Shown: positions 12,801 to 25,261 of the stretch, piece by piece
Layout of the letters: each line of letters starts with the position of its first letter
Position numbering within the stretch: the first letter of the stretch is position 1
Assembly: GCA_036924085.1 (NCBI GenBank)
Contig: JAVGWX010000012.1
Location: 6,906,478 to 6,970,477 of the forward strand
Length of the DNA: 64,000 nucleotides
Reading direction: 5' to 3'
Source: Ariolimax columbianus
Taxonomy: Eukaryota > Mollusca > Gastropoda > Stylommatophora > Arionidae
Notes under the pieces: generated by a model
The model's input: the letters and a program-made list of their open reading frames with translations, nothing else
Told to the model about the DNA's origin: nothing
Databases searched by the model: none
Translations under genes and position numbers: made by a program

Positions 12801-14105
12801 AGAGCTTACTTTGCATGCACAAAAAAGAAGGTAGAATAAGTAAGCATGACGCAAATTATAACGTGCTAGAAGAAGAGACACCCCCCCCCCCCTTCCTTTA
12901 CCAAAATTGATATGAACAATTGAAATATTAAAGAGCAATAAAGGAAAGCGTAAAGGAATAAACACAAACTGTAAAGCAGCACAAAGTTGAAAGCTGGACA
13001 ATGTTCACAAAAGCAATTCAACAAGACAATAACCCAAGAACGCCCCCAACGTGTTATATGCATTTTCTCTGGTACATATGTACCGACCTTCACACTCAAA
13101 TCAACAAACAAGCGCGGGAAAGAGAGTAGGTCAAAATGTAGGACAGGTCGATGAGGCCTGGGAGAACAGCTGTTGGCTATCTGTATGTGTGTTGTAAGTG
13201 TTGCCTGCTGCTCCTGTGGAGGTCATAAAGTGGGAAAATGATGTGTCTTTCGTTAGCTGGCCTTCACCATCAGATGCTAATATGGACATTATATGTTTAC
13301 TGTTATATCCCCAAGATACATACATCTCGTCGTTTGTCTGCTTCTGGGCAATACTCCAAAATAACCTAATACGCTCATCCGACAATGTACTAAAACCGAA
13401 ACAAAACGTCGGACAAAACAGCAACTAAATATATGATATACCAACAACTATAACACAATAACTTATAATGCGTTCTTTAGTATTAAATTATAGGGACGAA
13501 AATGTATCCACAAAGAAATCAAGCTAGCGTCTTTCTTCCCCAAAACTAGCATTGATAATATGTGAAATTAAAACATATGATTTAACGTTGAGCGACGAAC
13601 AGAAATCTATGCATTTTCACAATACACATCAACCAAATAAGTACAGCAAATTCGTAAAATATTTGATATATCAAAAGTAGTTTACATAAACAACAACTCG
13701 AAGGGCAATGGTGCGATTCCGGCTGGCGGAAATTGTTTACATCAAAGCTGTTTGATAAAATCTTCCTCATTCTGTGATATGTTACTTTAATTAACATCTA
13801 AATGCTAAATGTTTATTAATCAGCGTCGTGGTCTTTCTTGTATTCAAGTTTGCTTCTGCTATAAGTCAACAGGATTAGTTAATGTAGTACATTCTCTGCC
13901 ATATGATTTATATATAAATAAACCCATATAGCTCTCTGAGGGACACATGTCTTCAACAAATGCACGGCGCGTCAACAAATGGCGATGTGCCGGTAGATGG
14001 TGAAGTTGTGGCTTAAAGTTTCTACATTATCGGGTTACCAGTTTTATGCCAGCCAATCCATAGTCGCCTCTTACGTCATATCTGGTGGGTTAGTGTGTTG
14101 CTGTT
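12801..14105. other. unassigned DNA with a poly-C tract
   Basis: A run of 12 C lies at 12881-12892. Frames at 12747-13001, 13131-13424 and 13198-13428 overlap one another on opposite strands and carry no recognisable domain. From about 13430 the sequence is AT-rich. Confidence 0.5.
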
Positions 14106-14109
14106 CCGT

Positions 14110-14632
14110 GGTGCGTGTGTGTGTGAGAGAGAGAGTGCGGGTGTGTATACACTTGCGCGCGTGTGTGTGTGTGAGAGAGAGTACGTGTGTGTATACAATT
14201 TCGCGCGTGTGTGTGTATGTGAGAGAGAGTACGTGTGTGTATACACTTGCGCGTGTGTGCGTGAGAGAGAGTACGTGTGTGTATACACTTGCGCGCGTGT
14301 GTGGGTGAGAGAGAGAGAGAGTACGTGTGTGTATACACGTGCGCGCGTGTGTGTGTGAGAGAGAGAGTACGTGTGTATATACACTTGCGCGCGTGTGTGT
14401 GTGAGAGAGAGAGAGTACGTGTGTGTATACACTTGCGCGCGTGTGTGTGTGAGAGAGAGAGTACGTGTGTATATACACTTGCGCGCGTGTGTGTGTGAGA
14501 GAGAGAGAGTACGTGTGTGTATACACTTGCGCGCGTGTGTGTGTGAGAGAGAGAGTACGTGTGTGTATACACTTGCGCGTGGGTGTGTATGAGAGAGAGT
14601 ACGTGTGTGTATACACTTGTGCGTGTGTGCAC
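14110..14632. repeat. 46/47-bp GT/GA compound minisatellite
   Basis: About 11 units, each made of a GTGTGTGTGAGAGAGAGAG tract, TACGTGTGTGTATACACTTG and a GCGCGC block. Long alternating purine-pyrimidine runs and the self-complementary GTGTATACAC make Z-DNA or hairpin formation plausible. Open frames of up to 218 codons on the minus strand are low-complexity His/Thr/Arg artefacts. Confidence 0.93.
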
Positions 14633-15247
14633 ATGCGTGCTTGTATGTGTGCTCGTCCAAAAGCCTGTCTGTATGCATCTGTTTGTGGTGCGTGTGTACA
14701 TCGTTTGTTAGTTTAACTTGTGAAAGAAACATCGTATTTAGTTATGTTCATTACGGGGCATATCGATGTGCAAAGCAGTACAACATACAAAACAACAAGG
14801 TGACAACAGCATTTCAACACAAGGGTTGGCAACTCTTATCGATTCTTAGCCGCTAAAGCGGGCAACATGCAGTTACAATTAAGTAATGATTGGGTGGGGT
14901 CCCCACAGTTGATTATGGTCTTGTTGTCGCCATACATGATACCACTCAACATATCCTCGGTCATCGACTGGATTTTTCTTCTCGCTTGAATAGGGCAAGG
15001 TCATTCTGCAGTGCGCAGTGCCAAGGGTGATTCCTCATTCTTGCCAGTTTCAGAGAGCTCTCTTATCGGTGGGCACATTCATTAGATACAGAGGCGTGGT
15101 TACCAGTCCATGGGGTGGAAAGTCTCTCGCTTCAGTGTTATATTGCGGACCAAAACCCCTATCTCAAGCCTTCGCTACGCTCTGAAAAATACGCTGCGTT
15201 ATAATAGCCTGACAAACGCTTTGGGGATCTCTAATCCGATATATATA
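14633..15247. other. unassigned DNA
   Basis: No array or recognisable coding remnant between the GT/GA array and the solo LTR. Confidence 0.45.
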
Positions 15248-15565
15248 ATGGTGTAACAGTTCCCGCCGGAGCAAGGGGAGTTTAGGATGCATGAACATGT
15301 TAAAGCCTAAAGCTACCTGAATGCATGTCAAGGTCACTCACCGTCTCAGCAAAGGAGAACAGAGTTGAGTTAAGGAATGTGGACAGGTAGAAACTGACCA
15401 CTGGCCTTCCGATTTTGGTAGGGGGAGATTGATTGACAGACGAAATTGGCAGCGGGGCTTGCTGCGAGAGAATGAATGACAGGTGGGCAAAGTGTTTCGG
15501 TCCAATTGGGATTGAAGATGACCATACCTGAGATCGATTGGTCAAGCTCTGGCCTTGCTTGAGGA

Positions 15566-15572
15566 TATATAA
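15566..15572 (+). promoter_or_regulatory. TATA box in solo LTR copy A
   Basis: TATATAA sits at the same relative place as TATATAA at 57850-57856 in the second LTR copy. Each is followed within 10 bases by GACAAAGTTTA. Conservation between the two copies supports it as the LTR core promoter. Confidence 0.7.
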
Positions 15573-16048
15573 CTCGAGACAAAGTTTAGCTCAGGGGGAG
15601 AGAGAGTGAGGCTGGAGAGAGAGAGAGAGACTGAATGTAGATAGTGTGTTTAACTCACCGACTTTAGATAGAGGGGCGATTGATAGACGGTTGGACGAAT
15701 GTTTAGTGATAGAACAGGATCGCTCAAATAGGTGTGTGAGTTTTGCATTAATGGATAATCTGAAAGTGTGTTTGTAAGCAAGAACACATTGTGAACGAGT
15801 TATGTCGAGATCGCCCGCCTGAGGGGATTTCAGTGAGGAAGAGTATTTGATAAGGTGTGTTGAAGACGCAGTTAAGGCGATGTGTGTGTGATGCAATTGC
15901 AAGGCAATAGAACTGGGTTTTTTAGATAGTTGGGAATTCCATCAAGAGCTAATGCTTACAATTCCCGTTTTAGTAGAATGTTTAGTTAAGATATGTATTA
16001 TATTGTGTTTGTAATTTCTCTACTCATTGTATGATATGAGTATGATAT

Positions 16049-16054
16049 AATAAA
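16049..16054 (+). terminator. polyadenylation signal in solo LTR copy A
   Basis: AATAAA lies 115 bp before the LTR 3' end. It is conserved at 58679-58684 in copy B within the shared context TATGAxATAATAAATATG. Confidence 0.65.
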
Positions 16055-16172
16055 TATGCCACCTGCTGTTTGATATGTCATTTACTGAGTATGGTCATGA
16101 TGATGTGGATGAGTGTGAGAATGTTCCAAGTTAGATCACGGCCAAGGCAAACAGTGGGATCTGTTACAATGG

Positions 16173-17118
16173 CCAACCTGTTGAAAAGCCTTGCACTACA
16201 TCCATGGGTAACAAAGCTCATCTTGTTGAGTAGGTCCAGGGATGTTGGAAGAGTAACTGTTACTCGTAAGCAGAGAAATTAGATAGGCAAACAGGGCATT
16301 CGAAGGCTGACATTCTAAAATAGTTGAGAACGGATTTGATCGTGAGCGAGACTAGACATACCGCATAGTGATGGTACATCGTACTACCTGTGGCTTTCTG
16401 TCAGTGTACCAATACCTGAGATTATACTGTGAACAATATAATATTACGTGAGAAGTCAATAGAGGATGAACGATAGCATCACATCTAGCACTATCGTCAC
16501 AATAACACTCAATCACAGTGGAACAAATAGCGAGGGGTTGGGGGGGGGGGGGGGTGATAATAGAACAGCTCACAACTCACATTTGTTTATGTTCGGACTC
16601 GTGTGACGGTAAAGTCGTGAACCTGTGGGAACTAAACTCAGTTTTTAAGGAAAACGTGCTAAATTCAGATGCACTGCTTTCTTATGCGCAAAACACTGTA
16701 CAACACACACACAAAAACATTGGTTTCTCTCACTTTCTGCAAGGATTGGAACTGACGACGGTCACTGTATCGATTCATGCTGGACGCGTAAAGTTACCAG
16801 ACTGAGTTACAACATGGACACCACGCCTTCGCTCGACCTAGCTCCTGGAAACAGGCTCCGTCACATAAGTCTAGCCCACGAGGTAGGGATGGAAACTGTA
16901 ATCCCCATAGTAGTAAGCGTCCTAAGTAGCCTCATATTGTGCTACACGACCACAGTCCGCCTTCTCAAGCATGCCTCATGATGTTCCAAAAGCCTTTGTA
17001 ACCTGCTACAGAAGTGAACTTAACTGAGTGCGAGTAGCTTCCAACAAGAAAAGTGGTTCATGTTTCCAGAGATAAAATGCATGTGCTCACCAATACCATT
17101 CATATTGCCTGTTTGGTG
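16173..17118. other. unassigned DNA with poly-G and a dispersed-repeat trace
   Basis: A run of 15 G lies at 16540-16554. The part at 16825-16950 resembles 52765-52890 and 47484-47552: CTGGAAACAGGCT and a later block with ATCCCCATAGTAGTAAGC, compared with ATCCCCGTAGTAGTGAGC and ATCCCTATTGTCATAAGC. No gene is recognisable. Confidence 0.5.
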
Positions 17119-18910
17119 TATTCAATGTCACAAGTATTTTATATCTAAAGTATTCAATGTCATAAGTATTTTATATCTAAAGTATTCAATGTCACAAGTA
17201 TTTTATATCTGCAGTATTCAATGTCACAAGTATTTTATATCTGCAGTATTCAATGTGACAAGTATTTTATATCTAAAGTATTCAATGTCACAAGTATTTT
17301 ATATCTAAAGTATTCAATGTCACAAGTATTTTATATCTGCAGTATTCAATGTCACAAGTATTTTATATCTGCAGTATTCAATGTCAGAAGTATTTTATAT
17401 CTGCAGTATTCAATGTCACAAGTATTTTATATCTGCAGTATTCAATGTCACAAGTATTTTATATCTGCAGTATTCAATGTCACAAGTATGTTATATCTGC
17501 AGTATTCAATGTCACAAGTATTTTATATCTGCAGTATTCAATGTCACAAGTATGTTATATCTGCAGTATTCAATGTCACAAGTATTTTATATCTGCAGTA
17601 TTCAATGACACAAGTATTTTATATCTGCAGTATTCAATGTCACAAGTATTTTATATCTGCAGTATTCAATGTCACAAGTATTTTATATCTGCAGTATTCA
17701 ATGTCACAAGTATTTTATATCTGCAGTATTCAATGACACAAGTATTTTATATCTGCAGTATTCAATGACACAAGTATTTTATATCTGCAGTATTCAATGT
17801 CAAAAGTATTTTATATCTGAAGTATTCAAGGTCACAAGTATTTTATATCTGCCGTATTCAATGGCACAAGTATTTTATATCTGCAGTATTCAATGACACA
17901 AGTATTTTATATCTGCAGTATTCAATGTCAAAAGTATTTTATATCTGAAGTATTCAATGTCACAAGTATTTTATATCTGCCGTATTCAATGTCACAAGTA
18001 TTTTATATCTGCAGTATTCAATGTCAAAAGTATTTTATATCTGAAGTATTCAATGTCACAAGTATTTTATATCTGCAGTATTCAATGTCACAAGTATTTT
18101 ATATCTGAAGTATTCAATGTCACAAGTATGTTATATCTGCAGTATTCAATGTCACAAGTATTTTATATCTGCAGTATTCAATGACACAAGTATTTTATAT
18201 CTGCAGTATTCAATGACACAAGTATTTTATTTCTGCCGTATTCAATGTCACAAGTATTTTATATCTGCAGTATTCAATGTCAAAAGTATTTTATATCTGA
18301 AGTATTCAATGTCACAAGTATTTTATATCTGCAGTATTCAATGTCACAAGTATTTTATATCTGAAGTATTCAATGTCACAAGTATGTTATATCTGCAGTA
18401 TTCAATGACACAAGTATTTTATATCTGCAGTATTCAATGTCACAAGTATTTTATATCTGCAGTATTCAATGTCACAAGTATTTTATATCTGAAGTATTCA
18501 ATGTCACAAGTATGTTATATCTGCAGTATTCAATGACACAAGTATTTTATATCTGCAGTATTCAATGACACAAGTATTTTATATCTGCAGTATTCAATGT
18601 CACAAGTATTTTATATCTGAAGTATTCAATGTCACAAGTATGTTATATCTGCAGTATTCAATGACACAAGTATTTTATATCTGCAGTATTCAATGTCAAA
18701 AGTATTTTATATCTGCAGTATTCAATGTCACAAGTATTTTATATCTGCAGTATTCAATGACACAAGTATTTTATATCTGCAGTATTCAATGTCACAAGTA
18801 TTTTATATCTGCAGTATTAAATGTCACAAATATTTTATATCTGCAGTATTCAATGTCACAAGTATTTTATATCTGCAGTATTCAATGTCACAAGTATTTT
18901 ATATCTGCAG
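17119..18910. repeat. 32-bp minisatellite, 56 units without indels
   Basis: The array is 1792 bp, exactly 56 x 32, and spacing of equivalent sites stays a multiple of 32 throughout. The core is TATTCAATGTCACAAGTATT. Variation is confined to a few positions: GCAG/AAAG/GAAG/GCCG at the unit end, TGTCAC/TGACAC/TGTCAA, and TATTTT/TATGTT. Read on the minus strand the unit begins CTGCAGATATAA, which continues the reading frame of the adjoining LINE end as Leu-Gln-Ile-stop. The open frames in it are period artefacts. Confidence 0.96.
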
Positions 18911-19165
18911 ACCAGCCGCAATAATGAAGTTTGTAGTCTTCACCAGGTAAGAGCGACTGCCCCACAGCTTTTGTCTCAGCTCCGTACCCTCTCGCCAGGT
19001 CTGGCCTCTCATTAACTTATAGAGTTGGCATTCCTGTAGAATGTGTTCAGGGTTCTGGTTCCATGTTTCACATGGGCAGTCATCGTTGTGTGAGATCTTT
19101 AGTCAGTATAGATGTTTTAGTAGTCTGCAGTGTCTAGTTCTCAGGTGAAATAAGGTAGTTTGTTG
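18911..19165 (-). pseudogene. C-terminal end of an RNase H-type LINE ORF2
   Basis: Read on the minus strand from about 19165, the translation gives QQTTLFHLRTRHCRLLKHLY, an in-frame stop, then SHNDDCPCETW, PEHILQECQLY and further residues to NFIIAAGLQ. The RTxH-RL pattern followed by CPC...H-x4-C is the usual C-terminal tail after the RNase H domain in I-group LINEs, and the same tail (RTGHNRL, ECP, EHLLQNCPTY) is present at 60081-60744. The RNase H domain itself is missing. The frame runs directly into the 32-bp array, whose first unit supplies the last residues and stop. Confidence 0.8.
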
Positions 19166-19690
19166 GTTTCTTTTGATTTAGTGAAATGGGTCTGGTCTAC
19201 TGCTTATGTTCACATCTTCTCTACAACGGTGTACATACTGATTTCTCATAATGTTCTTGATCTCTCTGTATTGACCTCCCATCGCACAAGCCAGAAGAAA
19301 AAGACACTGATCAACAGGATCGTGGTAATCAGTGATCTTGTCAACGGAAGTCTCTTAGGCCCAACTAAAATATCTGCAAAATTACATTCATTAAGGATTC
19401 GTTTGTTCGCTTCATGATAATCGCATAACCACATCTTTCGCTGGCCCCTTGCAGGAAATCTGTACAAAAGTATCGACAGTGGCGGTTAAATGAGCAACTG
19501 TTATCGTAATGAGAATGCTGGCCCAACGGACAATCTTAGTTAGATGCCATTTACCACATATGAGGACGGTGATCTTTACCATATTCTTTTCAGCCTTGGC
19601 AGTAATGGGGCTACACTAACAAAACCTCGTGTGTTGACATTTCCAATGATTCATCCTCAACTTCAGTACCCAAAACTACTACTTTTGCCA
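19166..19690. other. unassigned DNA
   Basis: No repeat or recognisable coding segment between the LINE end and the 25-bp array. Short overlapping frames on opposite strands carry no domain. Confidence 0.45.
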
Positions 19691-19696
19691 AGTTTG

Positions 19697-20057
19697 AACT
19701 ACCTTTGACATTTAATGTTAGGACTACCTTTGGTGTTTAATGTTAGGGCTACCTTTGATGTTTAATGTTATGGCTACCTTTAATGTTTAATGTTAGGGCT
19801 ACCTTTGATGTTTAATGTAAGGCTACCTTTGATGTTTAATGTTAGGGCTACCTTTGATGTTTAATGTAAGGCTACCTTTGATGTTTAATGTTAGGGCTAC
19901 ATTTGATGTTTAATGTTAGGGCTACCTTTGATGTTTAATGTTATGACTACCTTTGATTTTTAATGTAAGGACTACTTTTGACATTAAATTTAGGGACTAC
20001 TTTTGACATTTAATGTAAGGACTACTTTTGACATTTAATGGTATGACTACCTTTACT
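19697..20057. repeat. 25-bp minisatellite
   Basis: About 14-15 units with the core CTACCTTTGATGTTTAATGT. Several units lack one base, and the last five shift to a CTACTTTTGACATTTAATG subtype. Confidence 0.92.
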
Positions 20058-20878
<821 letters not shown>

Positions 20879-20879
20879 T

Positions 20880-21645
20880 ATACAGACTCTCTTAAATGTG
20901 CAACATCTAGACACTAGTCATCTGCAAACAAGGATTTCAGGTTTTGAGTCACGTTCCCTTGATGGAGTTCGAATCACGGAAGAGACCTGTATTTTTTCAC
21001 TTGGATATTCTGGTAAAAATTGCCCGTGTTCAGTGTCGAGCACGTTAAAAAAATCCCCTGGCAGTTGGAAATCGAAAAGAGAAAGCTTAACAGCCGGTGG
21101 CCCGGACAAAATTCAAAAAGTTCTAGCTAAAAATCAACCCAAGTTATTTGTACCTTCCCACAAGTGGTCTGTTGTTATTATTGTTGTTGTTTCGAATGCC
21201 CACATTGAGTACGTATATTTTCGTGTGCGTCCTGAAAAAGGCGTTAAGTTATGGTACTTAACTGATTTTGAGTATGTTCCGTGCCTCTTGTTGAAAAACA
21301 GTTTCCGGTACTGCATTGTTTCCGGAGTGGTACTATTGTACCATGTAAATTCTTCTTTGTTCAAGTCTTTGTCAAGATTTTCTACATAGTCCATAACCAC
21401 GGAATTTTAAAAAAAAACTTTCGCTTTCCATTGTATCCCGATTGTATTTTGGGCTGAACCGTTCTTGGACGTTCTTATTCCATTCTTACATGATGGTTAA
21501 ATAATGAGAATTCATTGTTGTCATACTGAATAAAGTAGGATCATAACTTGTCCTTGATAACATCTTTGTTTCATGTGTTTATAAAAGATCTCTTTGTCCA
21601 TCGTTGTCCATAGCTGTACAGAAATAATTATGGATAAATAAAAAA
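20880..21645. other. unassigned DNA, possible tRNA-related SINE remnant
   Basis: At about 20955-20985 the sequence GGAGTTCGAATCACGG resembles a pol III B box, and the downstream text looks like a SINE body with an A-rich break. No clear A box, tail or target duplication was found. The remainder to 21645 is AT-rich without a recognisable gene. Confidence 0.3.
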
Positions 21646-21651
21646 AGTCTT

Positions 21652-21921
21652 ATGGGAAAAATTACGGAAAAACAGTTTAGAAAGGTCACAATGATGGGCA
21701 TTTTAGATAGAGCAGATGGGTCAGACTATCTAGATAGCAAAATAATAGGTATCAACCTTAGGTTGCAGGTGATGTGTGCGGACATGGGAATGGAATTTAT
21801 TGATGTGAAAGTAGACAAAAGTAAAATGTTAGACAGGGGAGGTTTTCATCTAAATGAGATAGGACATCATGTTGTAGCAAAGTATATGTTTCATCAATGT
21901 GTTAGAAATTTTAACTTGTAA
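21652..21921 (+). pseudogene. CR1-like LINE ORF1, C-terminal esterase remnant
   Basis: An 89-codon frame contains IGINLRLQVMCADMGMEFID and then DRGGFHLNEIGHHVVAKYM. The (D)GxHLNxxG motif, preceded by INxRLxxMCxxxGxxFID, is characteristic of the SGNH/GDSL-type esterase domain in ORF1 of CR1-like LINEs. Only the C-terminal part is present; the catalytic Ser block is absent. It lies about 160 bp upstream of an ORF2 in the same orientation, the normal ORF1-ORF2 order, so I treat both as one element. Confidence 0.7.
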
Positions 21922-22084
21922 GGCCTATGAAGTATGAGACTAAAGATAGGCCTACAATAGGGTGCTATAGAGGATGTAGTAAAAGGGGAGAGTTGGGGTC
22001 AGGGAAGTGTGAAATAAGTAGTGGAAAAGCAAACATTAACATGATAAAGCAGAAGAAAAAGGGGAAAACCAACAACATTACAAA

Positions 22085-24860
22085 CTAAAATGTTTTTATG
22101 CAAATGTGAGAAGCATCGTAAATAAAAGAGAAGAATTGGAAATTTATGTAGAAGAAGAAAAATCAGATATAATAGGATTAACATAATCATGGACATATGA
22201 GGACATTGCAGATAGTGAATTTGAAATAGAGGGGTATACAATGTTAAGGACAGCTGGATAGTTGGAGACAAGGCTAAGGGAGATGGAGTTTTATTATACT
22301 GTATAAATCCTGTTCATATAACGATCAAAGATGATTTATTATGTGGTAACAAAATTGAAAGTGTATGGGGAGAAATAGAAAGTGGGGGTGAAAAAACAAT
22401 GATTAGAGTGTGCTATAGATGTCCATCAAGTCAAAAAGAGATAGATGAGGAGCTAATTAGTAGCATAGCAAAGGCAAGTGAAGGGAAATTATTATTTATG
22501 GGGGATTTCAACTTTCCAGAAATAAAATGGGATATGGCAGAAGCACTTGTAGAGTCAAAACCTTTTTTTAAGTGCATAACTGACAATTTTTTAATTCAAT
22601 ATATAGATGCAGCCACAAGAGGCAAAAACACACTCGATCTAGTTTTTACTACAGAGGATCATATTATTGAAAACAAAACCGTTGGGGAAGAGTTTGGCTC
22701 AAGCGACCATCAAATCATCCGTTGGGATCTTATTGCAGGGAAAGAAGTAAACATAAACACGCGAACATACGACTACTCTAAGGCAGATGTTAAGAGGATG
22801 AAAGGCAGCAAACCACATAATCTGGAAAGATTTTGTAGTAGGAACAGATGTTGGACAGGAGTGGGAGAGTTTTAAAACAGTTCTAGAAACGCTAAAAGAG
22901 GAATGTGTTTCATGTAGTGAGGTAAATCCCAAGCGTAAGCAGTGGATAACTAGATTTGTAGTGAAATGTAGAAGAGCGAAAAATAAAGCATGGGAAACAT
23001 ATATAGAGGCAGGTAAATCAAAAGAAACATATTTAAATTATTTGGACACGCAGAACATATCTCAGAAAGCAAATTAAAAACAGCAAAAATAGACTTGGAA
23101 AAAAAAAATTGCTCAGAGGATCAGGACCGACAGTAAAAGCTTCTTCTCTTATGTTAAAAATAAGTAAAGAACGAAAGACAAAGTAGGCCCTCTCATAGAC
23201 AGTACAGGGAAAATAATCAGTGAGAATAGGGAGGCAGCTAATCTACTCAATCAGTACTTTGGCACAGTCTACACACAAGAGGACTGCTTCAAGATCCCAA
23301 AGCCTATAGATATTTTTCAAAAAGACATGGATACATCGGGATTAAGCTCAATCTGTATTACTGAGGAAATGGTGTTTTTTTTAATTCGAGGGGTTGAAAG
23401 TGAATAAATGTCCAGGTCAAGATGGTATTCTTCCAAATTTGCTGTATGAAATTAGAGACCAACTAGCAAAACCTTTGGCTATCTTATGTTCTCAATTACT
23501 TACAAAAGGGATTGTTCCACGGGATTGGAAAGATGCATGAGTGATCTCCTAATTTAAAAAAGGAAAAAAAATTAGATCCAGCGAATTATAGACCAGTGAG
23601 TTTAACGAGCATAGTCTGTAAATTGTTAGAGTCAATAATCAAAGAAAACTTTGAAATGCTTTGAGACAAATGTAATCTAATTAGAAATAGTCAGCATGGG
23701 TTTACTAGAGGGAGATCATGCTTAACAAATCTATTATAATTCATGGAGGAGGTTACTAAAATGATAGATAAAGGGGAGCCAGTGAATGTTATTTATCTAG
23801 ATTATGCAAAGGCCTTTGATAGAGTACCTCATCAACGATTATTTCGAAAGTTAAAATCATGGAATAGTTGGAGAAGTTGCTAAATGGATTAAAAATTGGT
23901 TAATGGGAAGAAGGCAGAGGATGGGCATAAATGAGTACTCTGAGTGGTGTGAAGTGAAAAGTGGTGTGCCACAGGGCTCGATTTTGGGACCAATTTTATT
24001 CTTGATTTATATAAATGATTTGGACATTGATATTGGATATATGGTTACAAAATTTGCTGATGACACAAAACTATGCAGTAGTGTCTCATCTAAAGCGGAA
24101 GTGGATATATTGAGGTCCAATTTAGATGAAATTCGAGAATGGTCTGTAAGCTGGGAAATGGAGTTTAATGTAGATAAATGTACAGTCATTCACATGGGTA
24201 GATCCAATATGGAACATAATTACAGAATGGGAGAGAACAGTATTAGAAACATAGATAAGGAAAGGGACCTAGGGGTTATAATAGATCTTACAGAAAAGGT
24301 GAGTGAGCAAGTTAAGGTAGCAGTGAAAAAGGCAAATGCAATGTTAGGTATGATATAAAGAAATATTAAACATAGGAGCAAGGAAGTGATAGTCAAACTA
24401 TATAAAGCTTCAGTTAGACCTAGATTGGAGTACTGTGTACATGTGTGGAGTCCTTGTCATAGAGAAACATGCTGGAAATAATACAAAAAAAGAACGACAA
24501 AGATGATAGTGGGATTCCAGAATTCCAGTTATGAGAACAGACTCAGAAAAACCGGCCTACAGTGTCTATAAAAGAGAAGAATTCGTGGTGACTTAATACA
24601 GGTTGATAAGATGATCAGAGGAATGGTTACATTAGACTATAACAATTTTTTTTTTTTTTTTTAAATATAGCCACCCACAATAACAAGAGGGCATAGCTAC
24701 ACCTGACTAAAGAGAGGTCCAGATTAGATATTAGGAAATATTTTTTTTAGTCAGAGAGTGGTGTCTGCTTTGAATGCATTGCCAGGCGAGTGGAGGCAGT
24801 GGAGGCAGGGACAATTAGTGCATTTAAGAATAAAGTGGATGCGCATACTTTTAGAGCAAG
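22085..24860 (+). pseudogene. CR1-like LINE ORF2 (endonuclease and RT), decayed
   Basis: The frame begins with FYANVRSIVNKREELE and SDIIGLT-stop-SW, an apurinic-type endonuclease start with a stop in place of Glu. The endonuclease continues at 22399-22860 with MGDFNFPEIKW and GSSDHQIIRW. The RT domain follows in pieces: NYRPVSLTSI (about 23583), HGFTRGRSCLTNLL, YLDYAKAFDRVPH (about 23795), GVPQGSILGPILFLIYINDL, and FADDTKLC with the catalytic FADD at 24053-24064. The 24100-24358 part gives ERDLGVIID and similar thumb motifs, and the C-terminus reads RLDIRKYFF-stop-SESGV near 24720. At least eight stops or frameshifts, many at homopolymers, make it inactive. The motif set fits the CR1/L2 group. 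Confidence 0.85.
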
Positions 24861-24922
24861 GTGATGTAAATGTAACTGGTTGTATACAGACTCTGCAGGG
24901 TCTTCTAAACCAGTATAAAAAC

Positions 24923-24950
24923 GTTAAGTTAAGTTAAGTTAAGTTAAGTT
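24923..24950 (+). repeat. (GTTAA)n LINE tail
   Basis: Five tandem GTTAA units immediately after the LINE C-terminal coding remnant mark the likely 3' end of the element. Confidence 0.8.
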
Positions 24951-25261
24951 GTATACGGATGTAAGTTGTTCTCAGTATTTTGTGCAGGGTTTTCTTGCAG
25001 CTATTTTGATTACTAGTTTGGTGTTTTATTTTGTTATTTGGTAAGTAATTTAATCATCTTGCGCCTTTGACGTTTTTCAAGACTTGTAGTTCGTTGTTAT
25101 CCTACATTGTGTTGGTAACTTCAACATAAGTTAGGTCTTGCAGTCTGACGTTAGTCTACAATTTATATGTGACGTCAGCATTCAAACAAGGTGTCCGTTT
25201 TCGTGTTCTGACTTAACACATGGTTCAAATCAAAATGTCAGCAAAACAAAGTCAAGATATA

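Larger units (their letters stand above)
15252..16168 (+). mobile_element. solo LTR, family 1 copy A
   Basis: A 917-bp unit begins TGTAACAG and ends CTGTTACA, a perfect 8-bp terminal inverted repeat with the TG...CA ends typical of LTRs. It is flanked by ATGG on both sides (15248-15251 and 16169-16172), read as a 4-bp target-site duplication. It aligns in long blocks with 57578-58786. Both copies share TGACCACTGGCxTTCCGATTT, a TATATAA box (15566-15572 here), a GA-rich stretch after it, and a polyadenylation signal AATAAA (16049-16054) followed by TATGxCACCTGCTGT. There is no internal region or partner LTR, so it is most simply a solo LTR left by recombination. A Gypsy-like origin is possible but not shown. 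Confidence 0.85.
21652..24950 (+). mobile_element. CR1-like LINE copy
   Basis: The span covers the ORF1 esterase remnant, ORF2 and a 3' microsatellite tail of GTTAA repeats at 24923-24950. CR1/L2-group elements usually end in short tandem tails rather than poly-A, which agrees. The 5' boundary is not defined and I did not find a target duplication. A T16-18 tract at about 24645-24662 interrupts the C-terminal coding region. Confidence 0.8.

Noticed and set aside
14076..14732. 218-codon His/Thr/Arg-rich protein on the minus strand
   Set aside because: Three overlapping frames and the opposite strand are equally open through a GT/GA compound repeat, so composition alone explains it.
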